Below, one piece after another: positions 35,131 to 41,970 of a stretch of 41,970 nucleotides of DNA (position 1 is its first letter; every line of letters starts with the position of its first letter). The notes beneath the pieces are model-generated. The model was not told where the DNA came from. It saw only the letters and a program-made list of their open reading frames with translations, and ran no database searches. The DNA comes from Clostridia bacterium (GTDB lineage: Bacteria; Bacillota; Clostridia; Oscillospirales; CAG-272): the NCBI GenBank assembly GCA_017517035.1, contig JAFXAN010000044.1, positions 1-41,970 of the forward strand, written 5' to 3'. A program made the position numbers and the translations under genes.

Positions 35131-35967
35131 ATGAAATACATCTACACGCCGTATGTTCTCCAATTTATGCGTTTCAAGCATGAATTCAACATTGAATCGA
35201 GTGTACGAAAAGTTATGGACTACGAATTTGATTTTTGTGTAAATTGTGATCGCGAAATGTGGATCGACGGCAAGAATTATCAGCTGGAGCAGGGGTGTTT
35301 CGTCATACGCAAACCCGGACAGTTAGCCCACTCTAACGGTATTTTTGATTGCTATATGCTTACTCTTGACTTTTCCAACAGGCCAGTCTCCGAAAGCTAT
35401 TCAAGAAATACCGCCGCTCAAATGCAAGAACCCTTTGACTCTTTGATATGGGACGTTCTGCCATCAGTTTTTAAACCGCTACACTATGACAGCTACATAA
35501 AAATTTTTGAGCAATTGCTCTCTGTAAATGAAATGAACATAAATGAAAATGCAAAGACAGGGTTGCTTATTAACGAGTTGCTTCACCTTGTTATTGCAGA
35601 TGCATATTCGTATTATTTACCGTCGGATACAAAGTCCGAAACCCCGATCAATGAGGTATGTTCTTATATAAAAAACCACTTTGCGGAGAAAATTACACTT
35701 GAAGATCTTGCCGGAATAGCGCATCTCAACAAAAACCATCTTGTTCGACAATTCAAAAAAGTATACGGCATTTCCCCGATTTCATATCTAATAAAATTCC
35801 GTTTGGACTATGCTAAAAAACTTTTGGCCGAGTCAAATCTACCTATAAAAACGGTTGCGGCACACTGTGGTTATAGCGATCCGTCATTTTTTACTTCATA
35901 TTTCAAAACAATCTTTCATATATCGCCTGCAGAATACAGACGTTCACAGCAAACAAATACACAGTAA
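35131..35967 (+). CDS. AraC-family transcriptional regulator
   Basis: A 278-residue protein. The N-terminal part (1-160) carries a cupin-like pattern (CNCDREMWIDGKNYQLEQG, then VIRKPGQLAH). Residues about 178-275 contain the two AraC helix-turn-helix units, with LEDLAGIAHLNKNHLVRQFKK shape and the GYSDPSFFTSYFK signature. AGGTG lies before the ATG. It is divergent from the mannose-6-phosphate isomerase operon, sharing a 280-base spacer with the palindromic site 34899-34932, so it probably controls that operon in response to a sugar. It is only distantly similar to the AraC protein at 26841. Confidence 0.9.
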   Translation: MKYIYTPYVLQFMRFKHEFNIESSVRKVMDYEFDFCVNCDREMWIDGKNYQLEQGCFVIRKPGQLAHSNGIFDCYMLTLDFSNRPVSESYSRNTAAQMQEPFDSLIWDVLPSVFKPLHYDSYIKIFEQLLSVNEMNINENAKTGLLINELLHLVIADAYSYYLPSDTKSETPINEVCSYIKNHFAEKITLEDLAGIAHLNKNHLVRQFKKVYGISPISYLIKFRLDYAKKLLAESNLPIKTVAAHCGYSDPSFFTSYFKTIFHISPAEYRRSQQTNTQ

Positions 35968-36020
35968 AAACAAACTGCATTTGTTCGCTTGCCATAATTT
36001 TTTAAATTTCTGTTTTACTA

Positions 36021-36049
36021 TTGATTTTGCAATTCGTTCGTGTTATAAT
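36021..36049 (+). promoter_or_regulatory. Promoter of the serine recombinase gene
   Basis: TTGATT (36021-36026), 17-base spacer, consensus TATAAT (36044-36049). It lies 42 bases upstream of the chosen start at 36092. Confidence 0.7.
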
Positions 36050-36091
36050 ATATTTATAGATAATGATGAAACGAACTAAAGGATGGTAAAA

Positions 36092-37804
36092 ATGGATATT
36101 TTAAGCATTCGCACGCAGCTGCGGACAAAATCTATTTATGATATTCCATTGAGAGTTACATTTTATGCCCGTGTTTCTTCCGAAAGTGACGAGCAGTTAA
36201 ATTCTCTTGACAATCAGATATCATATTATGAGGAGCTTATAAAGAAAAACAAGAAATGGACCTATGTTCCCGGATATGTGGATGAGGGTATAACCGCAAT
36301 TTCGACCAAGAGAAGAAAGCATTTCAACGAAATGATAAGTGACGCAAGAGAGGGACTTTTTGATTTGGTCATCACAAAGGAAATCTCTCGATTTGCAAGA
36401 AATACCCTTGACTCAATCAAATACACAAGAGAGCTTTTGGGCTTTGGCATAGGTGTTTTCTTTCAAAATGACAACATCAACACTCTTGACGAGGATGCGG
36501 AGCTTCGACTCACTATTATGTCCTCAATCGCGCAGGACGAGGTCAGAAAGCTTTCGAGCCGAGTAAAATTCGGACATCAGCAGGCTATCAAAAGCGGCGT
36601 TGTTCTCGGAAACAGCAGAATTTTCGGTTACAAAAAAGAAGACAAAAGGCTTGTTATCGACGAAAGCCAAGCACCAATGGTTCGTGATCTTTTCCGTCTT
36701 TATGCAACGGGAGAATACAGCATGAAGCAGCTTGAAAAAATCTTTTATGAGCAAGGATACCGAAATTATAACGGTAACAAGATCGCACACACAACAATGT
36801 CGGGAATAATCTCTAACCCCAAATATAAGGGATATTACGTCGGCAACAAGGTGCGCATTGTTGATATGTTCACCAAAAAGCAAAAATTCTTGCCACCCGA
36901 GGAATGGGTGATGTTCAAGGATGAAACGGGCGATACAGTACCTGCCATTGTATCCGAAGAAATTTGGGACAAGGCAAATGAAGTCCTTCAGAGAAGAAGT
37001 GAGGATGTTAAAAACAGACAAGGGGTTTGCAACCATGCAAATCTGCTGACGGGAAAGCTTTTCTGCACCCACTGCGGCGCCGCTTATTACAGAAGAGAAT
37101 CAAAAAGCAAGGACGGCACGGTCAATTCAAAATGGGTCTGCTCAAACAAGATAAATAACGGAGCTGATTCCTGTCCATCCTTCCCTATTTACGAATCCGA
37201 GATCAAGCCGATCCTTTTTGAAGTCTTCAGCGAAACAAGAGTTGACGTTGAAGCCTTGATCGAAAGTTATACCGAAATGTTCAAAGCTCTTGAAGGCGAT
37301 AATGAAGCAAGGACACAAATCGAAGAGCAGAAAAAGATTATATCTCTTGCAGAGCAAAAGAAAAACAAGCTACTTGAGCTTGTAACGATGGATGCCATCA
37401 CCGCCGCAAATTTCAAGGCTATGACAGACACCTGTGACAGAGAGATAGAGGAAGCAAAAAGCATCATTTTGGAGCTTGAAGAGGAGATTTTCAGCCGTGA
37501 CGAGCACCTCAAGCACCTTGCCGCCATCAAATCAAGCCTTGAATCGGCGATAAAGGATGCAAGCAGCGGTCTTATAACAAACGAATTTGTTTCACAGTAT
37601 ATCGACAAGATATTTGTTAGCATAACCGATGACAACACCGCAAGGCTTGAGATCAAGATATTAACAGGCAAAAGCAGTGAGAAATTCTTCAAAAAGCTAA
37701 GTGCAAAAATCGCAGGTCGTACGGGTCACACTTTTAAGGTACTGCGGAAGCCGTCCGAGCGTCGCCTTTGGGATAGAATATCCGTTCATCTGCCACCTCC
37801 CTGA
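36092..37804 (+). CDS. Large serine recombinase
   Basis: A 570-residue site-specific recombinase. ATG 36092 is preferred over 36083 because AAAGGATGG is correctly spaced before it. Catalytic domain 20-165: YARVSS with nucleophile S29, and ISRFAR with R100 and R103. The recombinase domain follows, about 170-290. A zinc ribbon comes next, with C325, C328, C350 and C361. A coiled coil spans about 400-480, and a basic C-terminal tail ends the protein. This is the architecture of phage and transposon integrases (TnpX/TndX, phiC31 classes). No other phage, transposon or resistance genes are near, so it is an orphan or the remnant of an excised element. It has its own promoter and faces the nfn operon. 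Confidence 0.92.
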   Translation: MDILSIRTQLRTKSIYDIPLRVTFYARVSSESDEQLNSLDNQISYYEELIKKNKKWTYVPGYVDEGITAISTKRRKHFNEMISDAREGLFDLVITKEISRFARNTLDSIKYTRELLGFGIGVFFQNDNINTLDEDAELRLTIMSSIAQDEVRKLSSRVKFGHQQAIKSGVVLGNSRIFGYKKEDKRLVIDESQAPMVRDLFRLYATGEYSMKQLEKIFYEQGYRNYNGNKIAHTTMSGIISNPKYKGYYVGNKVRIVDMFTKKQKFLPPEEWVMFKDETGDTVPAIVSEEIWDKANEVLQRRSEDVKNRQGVCNHANLLTGKLFCTHCGAAYYRRESKSKDGTVNSKWVCSNKINNGADSCPSFPIYESEIKPILFEVFSETRVDVEALIESYTEMFKALEGDNEARTQIEEQKKIISLAEQKKNKLLELVTMDAITAANFKAMTDTCDREIEEAKSIILELEEEIFSRDEHLKHLAAIKSSLESAIKDASSGLITNEFVSQYIDKIFVSITDDNTARLEIKILTGKSSEKFFKKLSAKIAGRTGHTFKVLRKPSERRLWDRISVHLPPP

Positions 37805-37918
37805 TTTCTTCGTTAATATTTTAACATACTTTTGAGCTTTTGGGAATAATTAAAATGTTATATCAGTATTATGCGTATCGATATAACCATAATCGATAAG
37901 AGGCGCATCAATAAAAAT

Positions 37919-37957
37919 AAGGGGCTGAGTCATTAAAGATTCAGCTCCTTGCTTTTT
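37919..37957 (+). terminator. Terminator-like hairpin after the recombinase
   Basis: AAGGGGCTGAGTC (37919-37931) pairs with GATTCAGCTCCTT (37938-37950) through 13 positions including two G-U pairs, with a 6-base loop, followed by GCTTTTTGG. It lies 114 bases after the recombinase stop. Confidence 0.6.
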
Positions 37958-37970
37958 GGTATAGTGCGTT

Positions 37971-38186
37971 AAATTAATGTTTGAAAGGAAGAGCAAGGCG
38001 GCGCACACACCCTGTAGGGACCGACGTCCTCGGCGGTCCGTGTACGTGTGAAATGTTTGAGCAAACCAAGGGGCGACAATGTTTTTCACGTCCCAAATGT
38101 GTTCTTTCATTCCTCTCGCTCTCGGACCGCCGAGGACGTCGGTCCCTACAGGATGAGTGCGAACATGGTGCGCTAAACATTAATTT
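37971..38186. mobile_element. Nested inverted-repeat element (MITE or REPIN-like)
   Basis: Outer arms AAATTAATGTTT (37971-37982) and AAACATTAATTT (38175-38186) are perfectly complementary. Inside lie 30-bp perfect inverted arms at 38011-38040 and 38123-38152, GC-rich, each itself able to fold because GGACCG and CGGTCC occur within an arm. The core between the arms is 82 bases with no coding frame of note. GC content is well above the surrounding spacer. The layout (two hairpin-forming repeats facing each other) resembles REPIN or MITE elements. It is not clear whether the recombinase 170 bases away has anything to do with it. Confidence 0.6.
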
Positions 38187-38261
38187 ATCTACCTTTCCAA
38201 ACAAGAAAAAGTAAATTGTTATTTTTAAATTTGTTTCTGATTTCTCTCGCATTTCCAATTC

Positions 38262-38298
38262 AAAAAAAGAAGGATGCCTCTTCCTAAAGCATCCTTCC
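38262..38298 (-). terminator. Rho-independent terminator
   Basis: GAAGGATGC on one side (38269-38277) and GCATCCTTC (38289-38297) form a perfect 9-bp stem with an 11-base loop. On the minus strand it is followed by seven T residues (38262-38268). It can end both the nfn operon and the small transcript that starts near 38383. Confidence 0.88.
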
Positions 38299-38383
38299 CC
38301 GTATATCCCGCCACATATGAGCACCTTTAATAAAAGGATCAGGAAAGCTCATCGTTATGGACGAGGACAACTGTATGGTTGAC
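38262..38383 (-). ncRNA. Candidate small RNA with own promoter and terminator
   Basis: Predicted transcript of about 120 bases, starting about 7 bases after the TATAAT at 38390-38395 and ending in a T7 run after the terminator hairpin. A central hairpin is predicted from ATGAGC/GCTCAT enclosing CCTTT/AAAGG, then the terminator stem. A 34-codon frame overlaps it, but its first ATG lies before the predicted start and no ribosome site precedes internal ATGs. I know no RNA family that it matches. Confidence 0.45.
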
Positions 38384-38389
38384 ATCATA

Positions 38390-38418
38390 ATTATATCACT
38401 GTATTGTTGATTTGTAAA
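38390..38418 (-). promoter_or_regulatory. Promoter downstream of nfnB
   Basis: On the minus strand TTTACA (38413-38418), 17-base spacer, consensus TATAAT (38390-38395). It starts 42 bases beyond the nfnB stop and points away from it, with only the candidate small RNA and a terminator downstream. Confidence 0.65.
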
Positions 38419-38459
38419 ATACCAATTTGTTATAGCCGTATTGACTATATTGATATATC

Positions 38460-39875
38460 TTACTTTGAGAGCGCCTCGTCAATCGCCTTCGCGGCGGTCT
38501 TACCCGCGCCCATAGCGGAAATAACGGTAGCTGCTCCTGTAACTGCATCACCGCCTGCATATACTGCGTTTCTCGATGTCAGACCGTCCTCGTTCACGAT
38601 AATGCCGCCGTGGCGGTTGACTTCAAGCCCCTCTGTTGTGGATTTGATCAGAGGATTGGGAGAAGTACCGATAGACATAATGACGGTATCAACATCAATG
38701 GTAAATTCGCTGTCGGGGATCACTACGGGACGGCGTCTGCCGCGCTCATCGGGCTCGCCAAGCTCCATTCTGACGCAGGTCATACCCGTAACAAAGCCGT
38801 TTTTGGGGTCTCTCACGTCATCAGGGTTGTTATATCCGAGAATTTCGGTAGGATTGCAGAGCAGACGGAACTCGATTCCTTCCTCCTCCGCGTGCTCGAC
38901 CTCCTCGCGACGTGCGGGAAGCTCCTCCATCGAACGACGGTAAACGATATATACCTTCTCCGCGCCGAGTCGGAGCGCAGTTCTTGCTGCATCCATAGCA
39001 ACGTTTCCGCCGCCTACGACCGCAACCTTGCCACCCTTCATAATAGGCGTTTCGGGGCTCTGAAGATAGGATTTCATCAAATTACTTCTCGTCAAAAACT
39101 CGTTTGCCGAGTAAACACCCTTGAGTGACTCGCCGGGGATACCCATAAAGTTAGGAAGTCCAGCACCGGAGCCGATAAAGACCGCCTCGTATCCCATCTC
39201 GAAAAGCTCGTCAATTGTCAAGGTCTTGCCGATAACAACATTAGTCTCGATCTTAACTCCAAGCTTCTTTAAAGTATCAACCTCTTTTGCAACTATCTTC
39301 TTGGGCAGACGGAACTCGGGAATACCGTACACAAGTACACCGCCTGCGGTGTGAAGCGCCTCGAAAACCGTTACGTCGTAACCTTTTTTCGCAAGATCTC
39401 ATGCGCAGGTAAGACCCGAAGGACCCGAGCCGACAATTGCTACTCTATGCCCATTGCTTGTAGGTTTTACGGGTTCTTCGGTACAGAAGGTGTTGTGCCA
39501 ATCGGCAACGAAACGCTCAAGGCGACCGATACCAACGGACTCACCCTTGATGCCTCTGACACATTTTGACTCACACTGCGTTTCCTGGGGGCAAACTCTG
39601 CCGCAGACCGCAGGGAGCGAGGACGATTTTGTAATTATCTGATAAGCTCCCTCGAAGTCGCCTTCCTTGATCTTGGAAATGAACTCGGGGATGTGGATTT
39701 TAACGGGGCAACCGTCAACGCAGGGCATATTTTTGCAGTTGAGGCATCTGTTTGCCTCGTCGATAGCTTGCTCCTCGGTATATCCGAGAGCAACCTCGTC
39801 AAAGTTATGCGCACGTACCTTTGCATCCTGCACGGGCATTGCATTTCTTGTCAGACTCATATTTGCCTTTGCCAT
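38460..39875 (-). pseudogene. nfnB: NfnB / glutamate-synthase-small-subunit-like protein, interrupted by in-frame TGA
   Basis: One continuous frame of 471 codons broken only by TGA at 39399-39401. Before it: MAKANMSLTRN start (ATG 39875, AGGAGG upstream), CLNCKNMPCVDGCP and CGRVCPQETQCESKC cluster-binding cysteines, and the FAD motif VAIVGSGPSGLTCA. After it the same frame goes on DLAKKGYDVTVFEA, GGVLVYGIPEFRLPK, the NADPH motif VAVVGGGNVAMDAARTA and the C-terminal YAGGDAVTGAATV. Relatives have Gly at the stop position, and GGA to TGA is a single change. NfnB with NfnA forms the electron-bifurcating ferredoxin:NADP+ oxidoreductase. Either a recent nonsense mutation, a sequencing or assembly error, or readthrough explains it. 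It starts one base after the nfnA stop. Confidence 0.85.
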
Positions 39876-39876
39876 T

Positions 39877-40731
39877 TTACTGTACCTCCTTTTTGAAGAG
39901 ATTGCAAGAGTTTTCATATGCGTGTCTCTCGAAATCGGAGTACATTCTGCCTCTCGACATAGCCTCGTCAAAGTCGATCTCGTATCCGTTGAAGTCGGGA
40001 CCGTCAACGCAGGCAAACTTTGTGACCTTCTTACCGTCAACGTTGAGTGTAAGTCGGCAACCGCCGCACATACCCGTTCCGTCGATCATAATGGGGTTCA
40101 TAGAAGCGGTCACAGGTGTTCCAAAGGGCTTTGCCGTAGCCACAACGAACTTCATCATAATGAGAGGACCGATGGTGATGATCATATCAAACTTTTCGCC
40201 CGCCTCAAGCATTTCCTTGAGCGGAACAGTTACATTTCCGTGCTCACCGTAAGAGCCGTCGTCGGTCATCACGCGAAGCACATCCGAGCAAGCCTTGAAC
40301 TCGTCCTCAAGAATAAGAAGATCCTTATTTCTGAAACCGATAATGCTTGTAACGTGTGCACCCATAGCATGGAGTGCCTCGGCAATCGGCATAGCGATAG
40401 CGCAACCTACACCGCCGCCAACGATGCAAACCTTGCGGAGTCCGTCGAGATGTGTTGCCACTCCGAGAGGACCGACGAAATCCTGAATGTATTCGCCCGC
40501 TTCCTTGTAGGAGAGCTTTTTGGTAGTGCCGCCAACCACCTGGAAAATGATCTTGACGGTTCCCTTTTCCTTATTGACACCCGCAACGGTAAGAGGAATT
40601 CTCTCTCCGTCCTCGTCCACACGAAGAATAATAAACTGTCCGGGCTTTGCCTTATTTGCAACCAACGGTGCTTCGATCCAAAGCTGGATGACCGTGGGAT
40701 TCAGCACCTTCTTTTCAACTATCTTGTACAT
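39877..40731 (-). CDS. nfnA: NfnA subunit, sulfide dehydrogenase/DHOD-electron-transfer type
   Basis: A 284-residue ferredoxin-NADP-reductase-like protein. It has a flavin domain with GQFIILRV (31-38) and RIPLTVA (44-50), a nucleotide domain with VCIVGGGVGCAIAMP (101-115), and C222, C225 and C241 with nearby D217 for the [2Fe-2S] cluster. It matches the small subunit of NfnAB, which transfers electrons between NADH, reduced ferredoxin and NADP+. GGAGGG lies 5-6 bases before ATG 40731. The gene lies just after a strong hairpin that follows the alcohol dehydrogenase gene and 1 base before nfnB. A role with a separate glutamate synthase is a less likely reading. Confidence 0.87.
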   Translation of the reverse strand: MYKIVEKKVLNPTVIQLWIEAPLVANKAKPGQFIILRVDEDGERIPLTVAGVNKEKGTVKIIFQVVGGTTKKLSYKEAGEYIQDFVGPLGVATHLDGLRKVCIVGGGVGCAIAMPIAEALHAMGAHVTSIIGFRNKDLLILEDEFKACSDVLRVMTDDGSYGEHGNVTVPLKEMLEAGEKFDMIITIGPLIMMKFVVATAKPFGTPVTASMNPIMIDGTGMCGGCRLTLNVDGKKVTKFACVDGPDFNGYEIDFDEAMSRGRMYSDFERHAYENSCNLFKKEVQ

Positions 40732-40748
40732 ATTTTCCCTCCATTTTG

Positions 40749-40786
40749 AAAATGACGGTTACCGAAAGGCTCGGCAACCGTCATTT
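40749..40786 (-). terminator. Hairpin between the alcohol dehydrogenase and nfnA genes
   Basis: AAATGACGGTTGCCGA and TCGGTAACCGTCATTT (minus strand) pair almost perfectly over 16 bp with one G-U pair and a 5-base loop, followed by TCAAAATGG. The T-run is weak (ATTTTC) and the nfnA ribosome site comes at once, so it may act as a partial terminator or attenuator between the genes. I found no promoter for nfnA in the 79-base gap. Confidence 0.6.
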
Positions 40787-40810
40787 CAGATATCTACGGT
40801 TTACCCGTTA

Positions 40811-41970
40811 TCAGAAATCAACTTCGGTGTCGTAGTAGCAGCACTTAAGAAGCTTTTCCATTTCCTCGACAGAAATCTTTCTGGGGTTGGAGCCTGTGCA
40901 AGCGTCTGCAACAGCATTCTTTGCGATCTCGGGAAGTCTCTCAAGGAATACGTTCTCGGGAACAAAGCCCTGCTCACAAGGAAGAGCGTCTGCACCATAG
41001 TTCTTGATGCACTGAGGAATGTTAAGAGCATCGTTCATGCCACGGAGGTAAGCGATGAGGTTTGCAACCTTCTCGTCGTCGTTTGCTCCGCCAAGTCCCA
41101 TGTAGTCAGCGATTACGCCGTAACGCTTCTTTGCGGTCTCATCCTTTGCATTGAAGGCGATAACCTTGGGAAGGTACATAGCGTTAGCAGCGCCGTGAAT
41201 GATATGTGCTCCGAGATCCTCAAATACAGCACCGGTTTTGTGTGCCATAGAGTGAACAATACCGAGAAGCGCGTTAGAGAATGCCATACCTGCAAGGCAC
41301 TGAGCGTTGTGCATAGAAGCACGCTTCTGCATATCGCCGTTGTAGGAAGCAACGAGATCTTCCTGAATCATCTTGATAGCGAAGATTGCGAGAGGATCAG
41401 TGAACTCGCAGTTTGCGGTAGAAACGTATGCCTCAATCGCGTGAGTCATAGCGTCCATACCGGTGTGAGCAGTAAGCTTCTTAGGCATGGTCTCTGCAAG
41501 CTCGGGATCAACGATTGCAACGTCGGGAGTGATCTCAAAGTCAGCAAGAGGATACTTAATACCCTTATCATAGTCGGTGATAACAGAGAAAGCAGTAACC
41601 TCTGTAGCAGTACCGGAGGTGGAAGGAATTGCGCAGAAGCGAGCCTTCTTACGAAGCTCGGGAATACCGAATACTACGCACATCTGCTCGAAGGTGATCT
41701 CGGGATACTCGTACTTGATCCACATAGCCTTTGCAGCGTCGATAGGCGAACCGCCGCCGATTGCAACGATCCAGTCAGGCTGGAACTTTGCCATAGCCTC
41801 AGCGCCATTCATAACAGTGGTAACGGAAGGATCGGGCTCGATGCCTTCAAAGAGCTCAACCTCCATGCCAGCTTCCTTAAGGTAGGAAACAACCTTGTCA
41901 AGGAAACCGAAGCGCTTCATAGAACCGCCACCAACGCAAACCATTGCGCGCTCTCCCTTAAGATTCTTCA
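40811..41970 (-). CDS. Iron-containing alcohol dehydrogenase, C-terminal part
   Basis: 386 codons visible; the frame is open to the window edge (residues KNLKGERA precede the first internal Met at 41944), so the N-terminus lies outside. The family III pattern is clear: GGGSMKRFG, AIGGGSPIDAAKA, IPSTSGTATEVT, MDAMTHAIEAY and GIVHSMAHKTGA followed by GAHIIHG. These supply the Asp and three His metal ligands. Substrates in this family include butanol, 1,3-propanediol, lactaldehyde and ethanol; none can be chosen here. The end is 79 bases before nfnA, separated by a hairpin. NADPH supplied by NfnAB could feed such a reductase. Confidence 0.9.
   Translation of the reverse strand, partial: KNLKGERAMVCVGGGSMKRFGFLDKVVSYLKEAGMEVELFEGIEPDPSVTTVMNGAEAMAKFQPDWIVAIGGGSPIDAAKAMWIKYEYPEITFEQMCVVFGIPELRKKARFCAIPSTSGTATEVTAFSVITDYDKGIKYPLADFEITPDVAIVDPELAETMPKKLTAHTGMDAMTHAIEAYVSTANCEFTDPLAIFAIKMIQEDLVASYNGDMQKRASMHNAQCLAGMAFSNALLGIVHSMAHKTGAVFEDLGAHIIHGAANAMYLPKVIAFNAKDETAKKRYGVIADYMGLGGANDDEKVANLIAYLRGMNDALNIPQCIKNYGADALPCEQGFVPENVFLERLPEIAKNAVADACTGSNPRKISVEEMEKLLKCCYYDTEVDF

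Larger units (their letters stand above)
37805..38459. other. 655-base gene-free spacer
   Basis: After the recombinase stop this spacer holds an 8-bp inverted repeat GTTATATC/GATATAAC (37857-37864, 37880-37887), a terminator-like hairpin (37919-37957), a 216-bp nested inverted-repeat element (37971-38186), and a promoter-to-terminator unit on the minus strand (38262-38418). Open frames in it are short, lack ribosome sites and cross the repeat arms, so I call none. Confidence 0.6.

Noticed and set aside
38041..38122. An invertible promoter between the 30-bp inverted arms.
   Set aside because: Neither strand of the core shows a -35/-10 pair, so I keep it only as an alternative explanation of the repeat.
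37850..38324. Short open frames of 77-116 codons across the inverted-repeat element.
   Set aside because: They run through the repeat arms, lack ribosome sites and have no recognisable domains.
39399..39401. TGA read as selenocysteine, or as glycine or tryptophan under an alternative code.
   Set aside because: The position is a conserved glycine rather than a redox Cys, no selenocysteine insertion hairpin is evident after it, and TGA ends other genes in this window (10316, 33051).

Overview
The window looks like a chromosomal segment from an anaerobic gut or rumen clostridium (Oscillospiraceae/Lachnospiraceae type). This is inferred from several features: strong AGGAGG-type ribosome binding sites, a type I dockerin, BspA-type leucine-rich-repeat surface proteins, an electron-confurcating lactate dehydrogenase/Etf operon, an NfnAB transhydrogenase, a large serine recombinase, and moderate GC content. 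No rRNA, tRNA or CRISPR array was found.

Bases 1-26493 are one long run of minus-strand genes for carbohydrate use, read from 26493 toward 1. A divergent AraC-type regulator (26841-27641) sits at its head. The order of transcription is: a membrane-anchored BspA-LRR protein; a giant secreted enzyme with a CE7-like esterase, LRRs, a dockerin and a GH26 domain; a second secreted BspA-LRR protein; a clan GH-A hydrolase; a KDPG aldolase fused to a VOC domain; KDG kinase; an SMP-30-type lactonase; an SDR dehydrogenase; mannonate dehydratase; a GH4 enzyme with a CHEV motif; a GH26 lipoprotein; two leaderless tandem GH26 paralogues; an alpha/beta hydrolase; and two GH99-like (WbsX-type) proteins, the last cut by the window edge. 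GH26 and acetyl esterase domains suggest acetylated beta-mannan or a related polymer. The five central enzymes would take an aldohexose such as mannose through its lactone and mannonate to KDG, KDPG, pyruvate and glyceraldehyde-3-phosphate. A uronate route sharing the mannonate-to-KDPG part is the alternative. No transporter lies in the run.

Bases 27.6-31.4 kb hold lctBCD (EtfB, EtfA with a [4Fe-4S] N-terminus, FAD-dependent lactate dehydrogenase) under a clear sigma-A promoter. Bases 31.6-34.9 kb hold an operon of a class I mannose-6-phosphate isomerase-like protein, a ROK kinase and a DJ-1/PfpI protein, with a terminator downstream. Its promoter overlaps a perfect inverted repeat, and it is divergent from a second AraC regulator (35131-35967). 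Mannose metabolism is therefore represented twice.

Bases 36.1-37.8 kb encode a lone large serine recombinase. The 655-base spacer after it holds a terminator-like hairpin, a 216-bp nested inverted-repeat element and a compact promoter-to-terminator unit that may be a small RNA. The last part (38.46-41.97 kb, minus strand) has an iron-dependent alcohol dehydrogenase (cut by the window edge), nfnA and nfnB. The nfnB gene is interrupted by an in-frame TGA where relatives are expected to have glycine.
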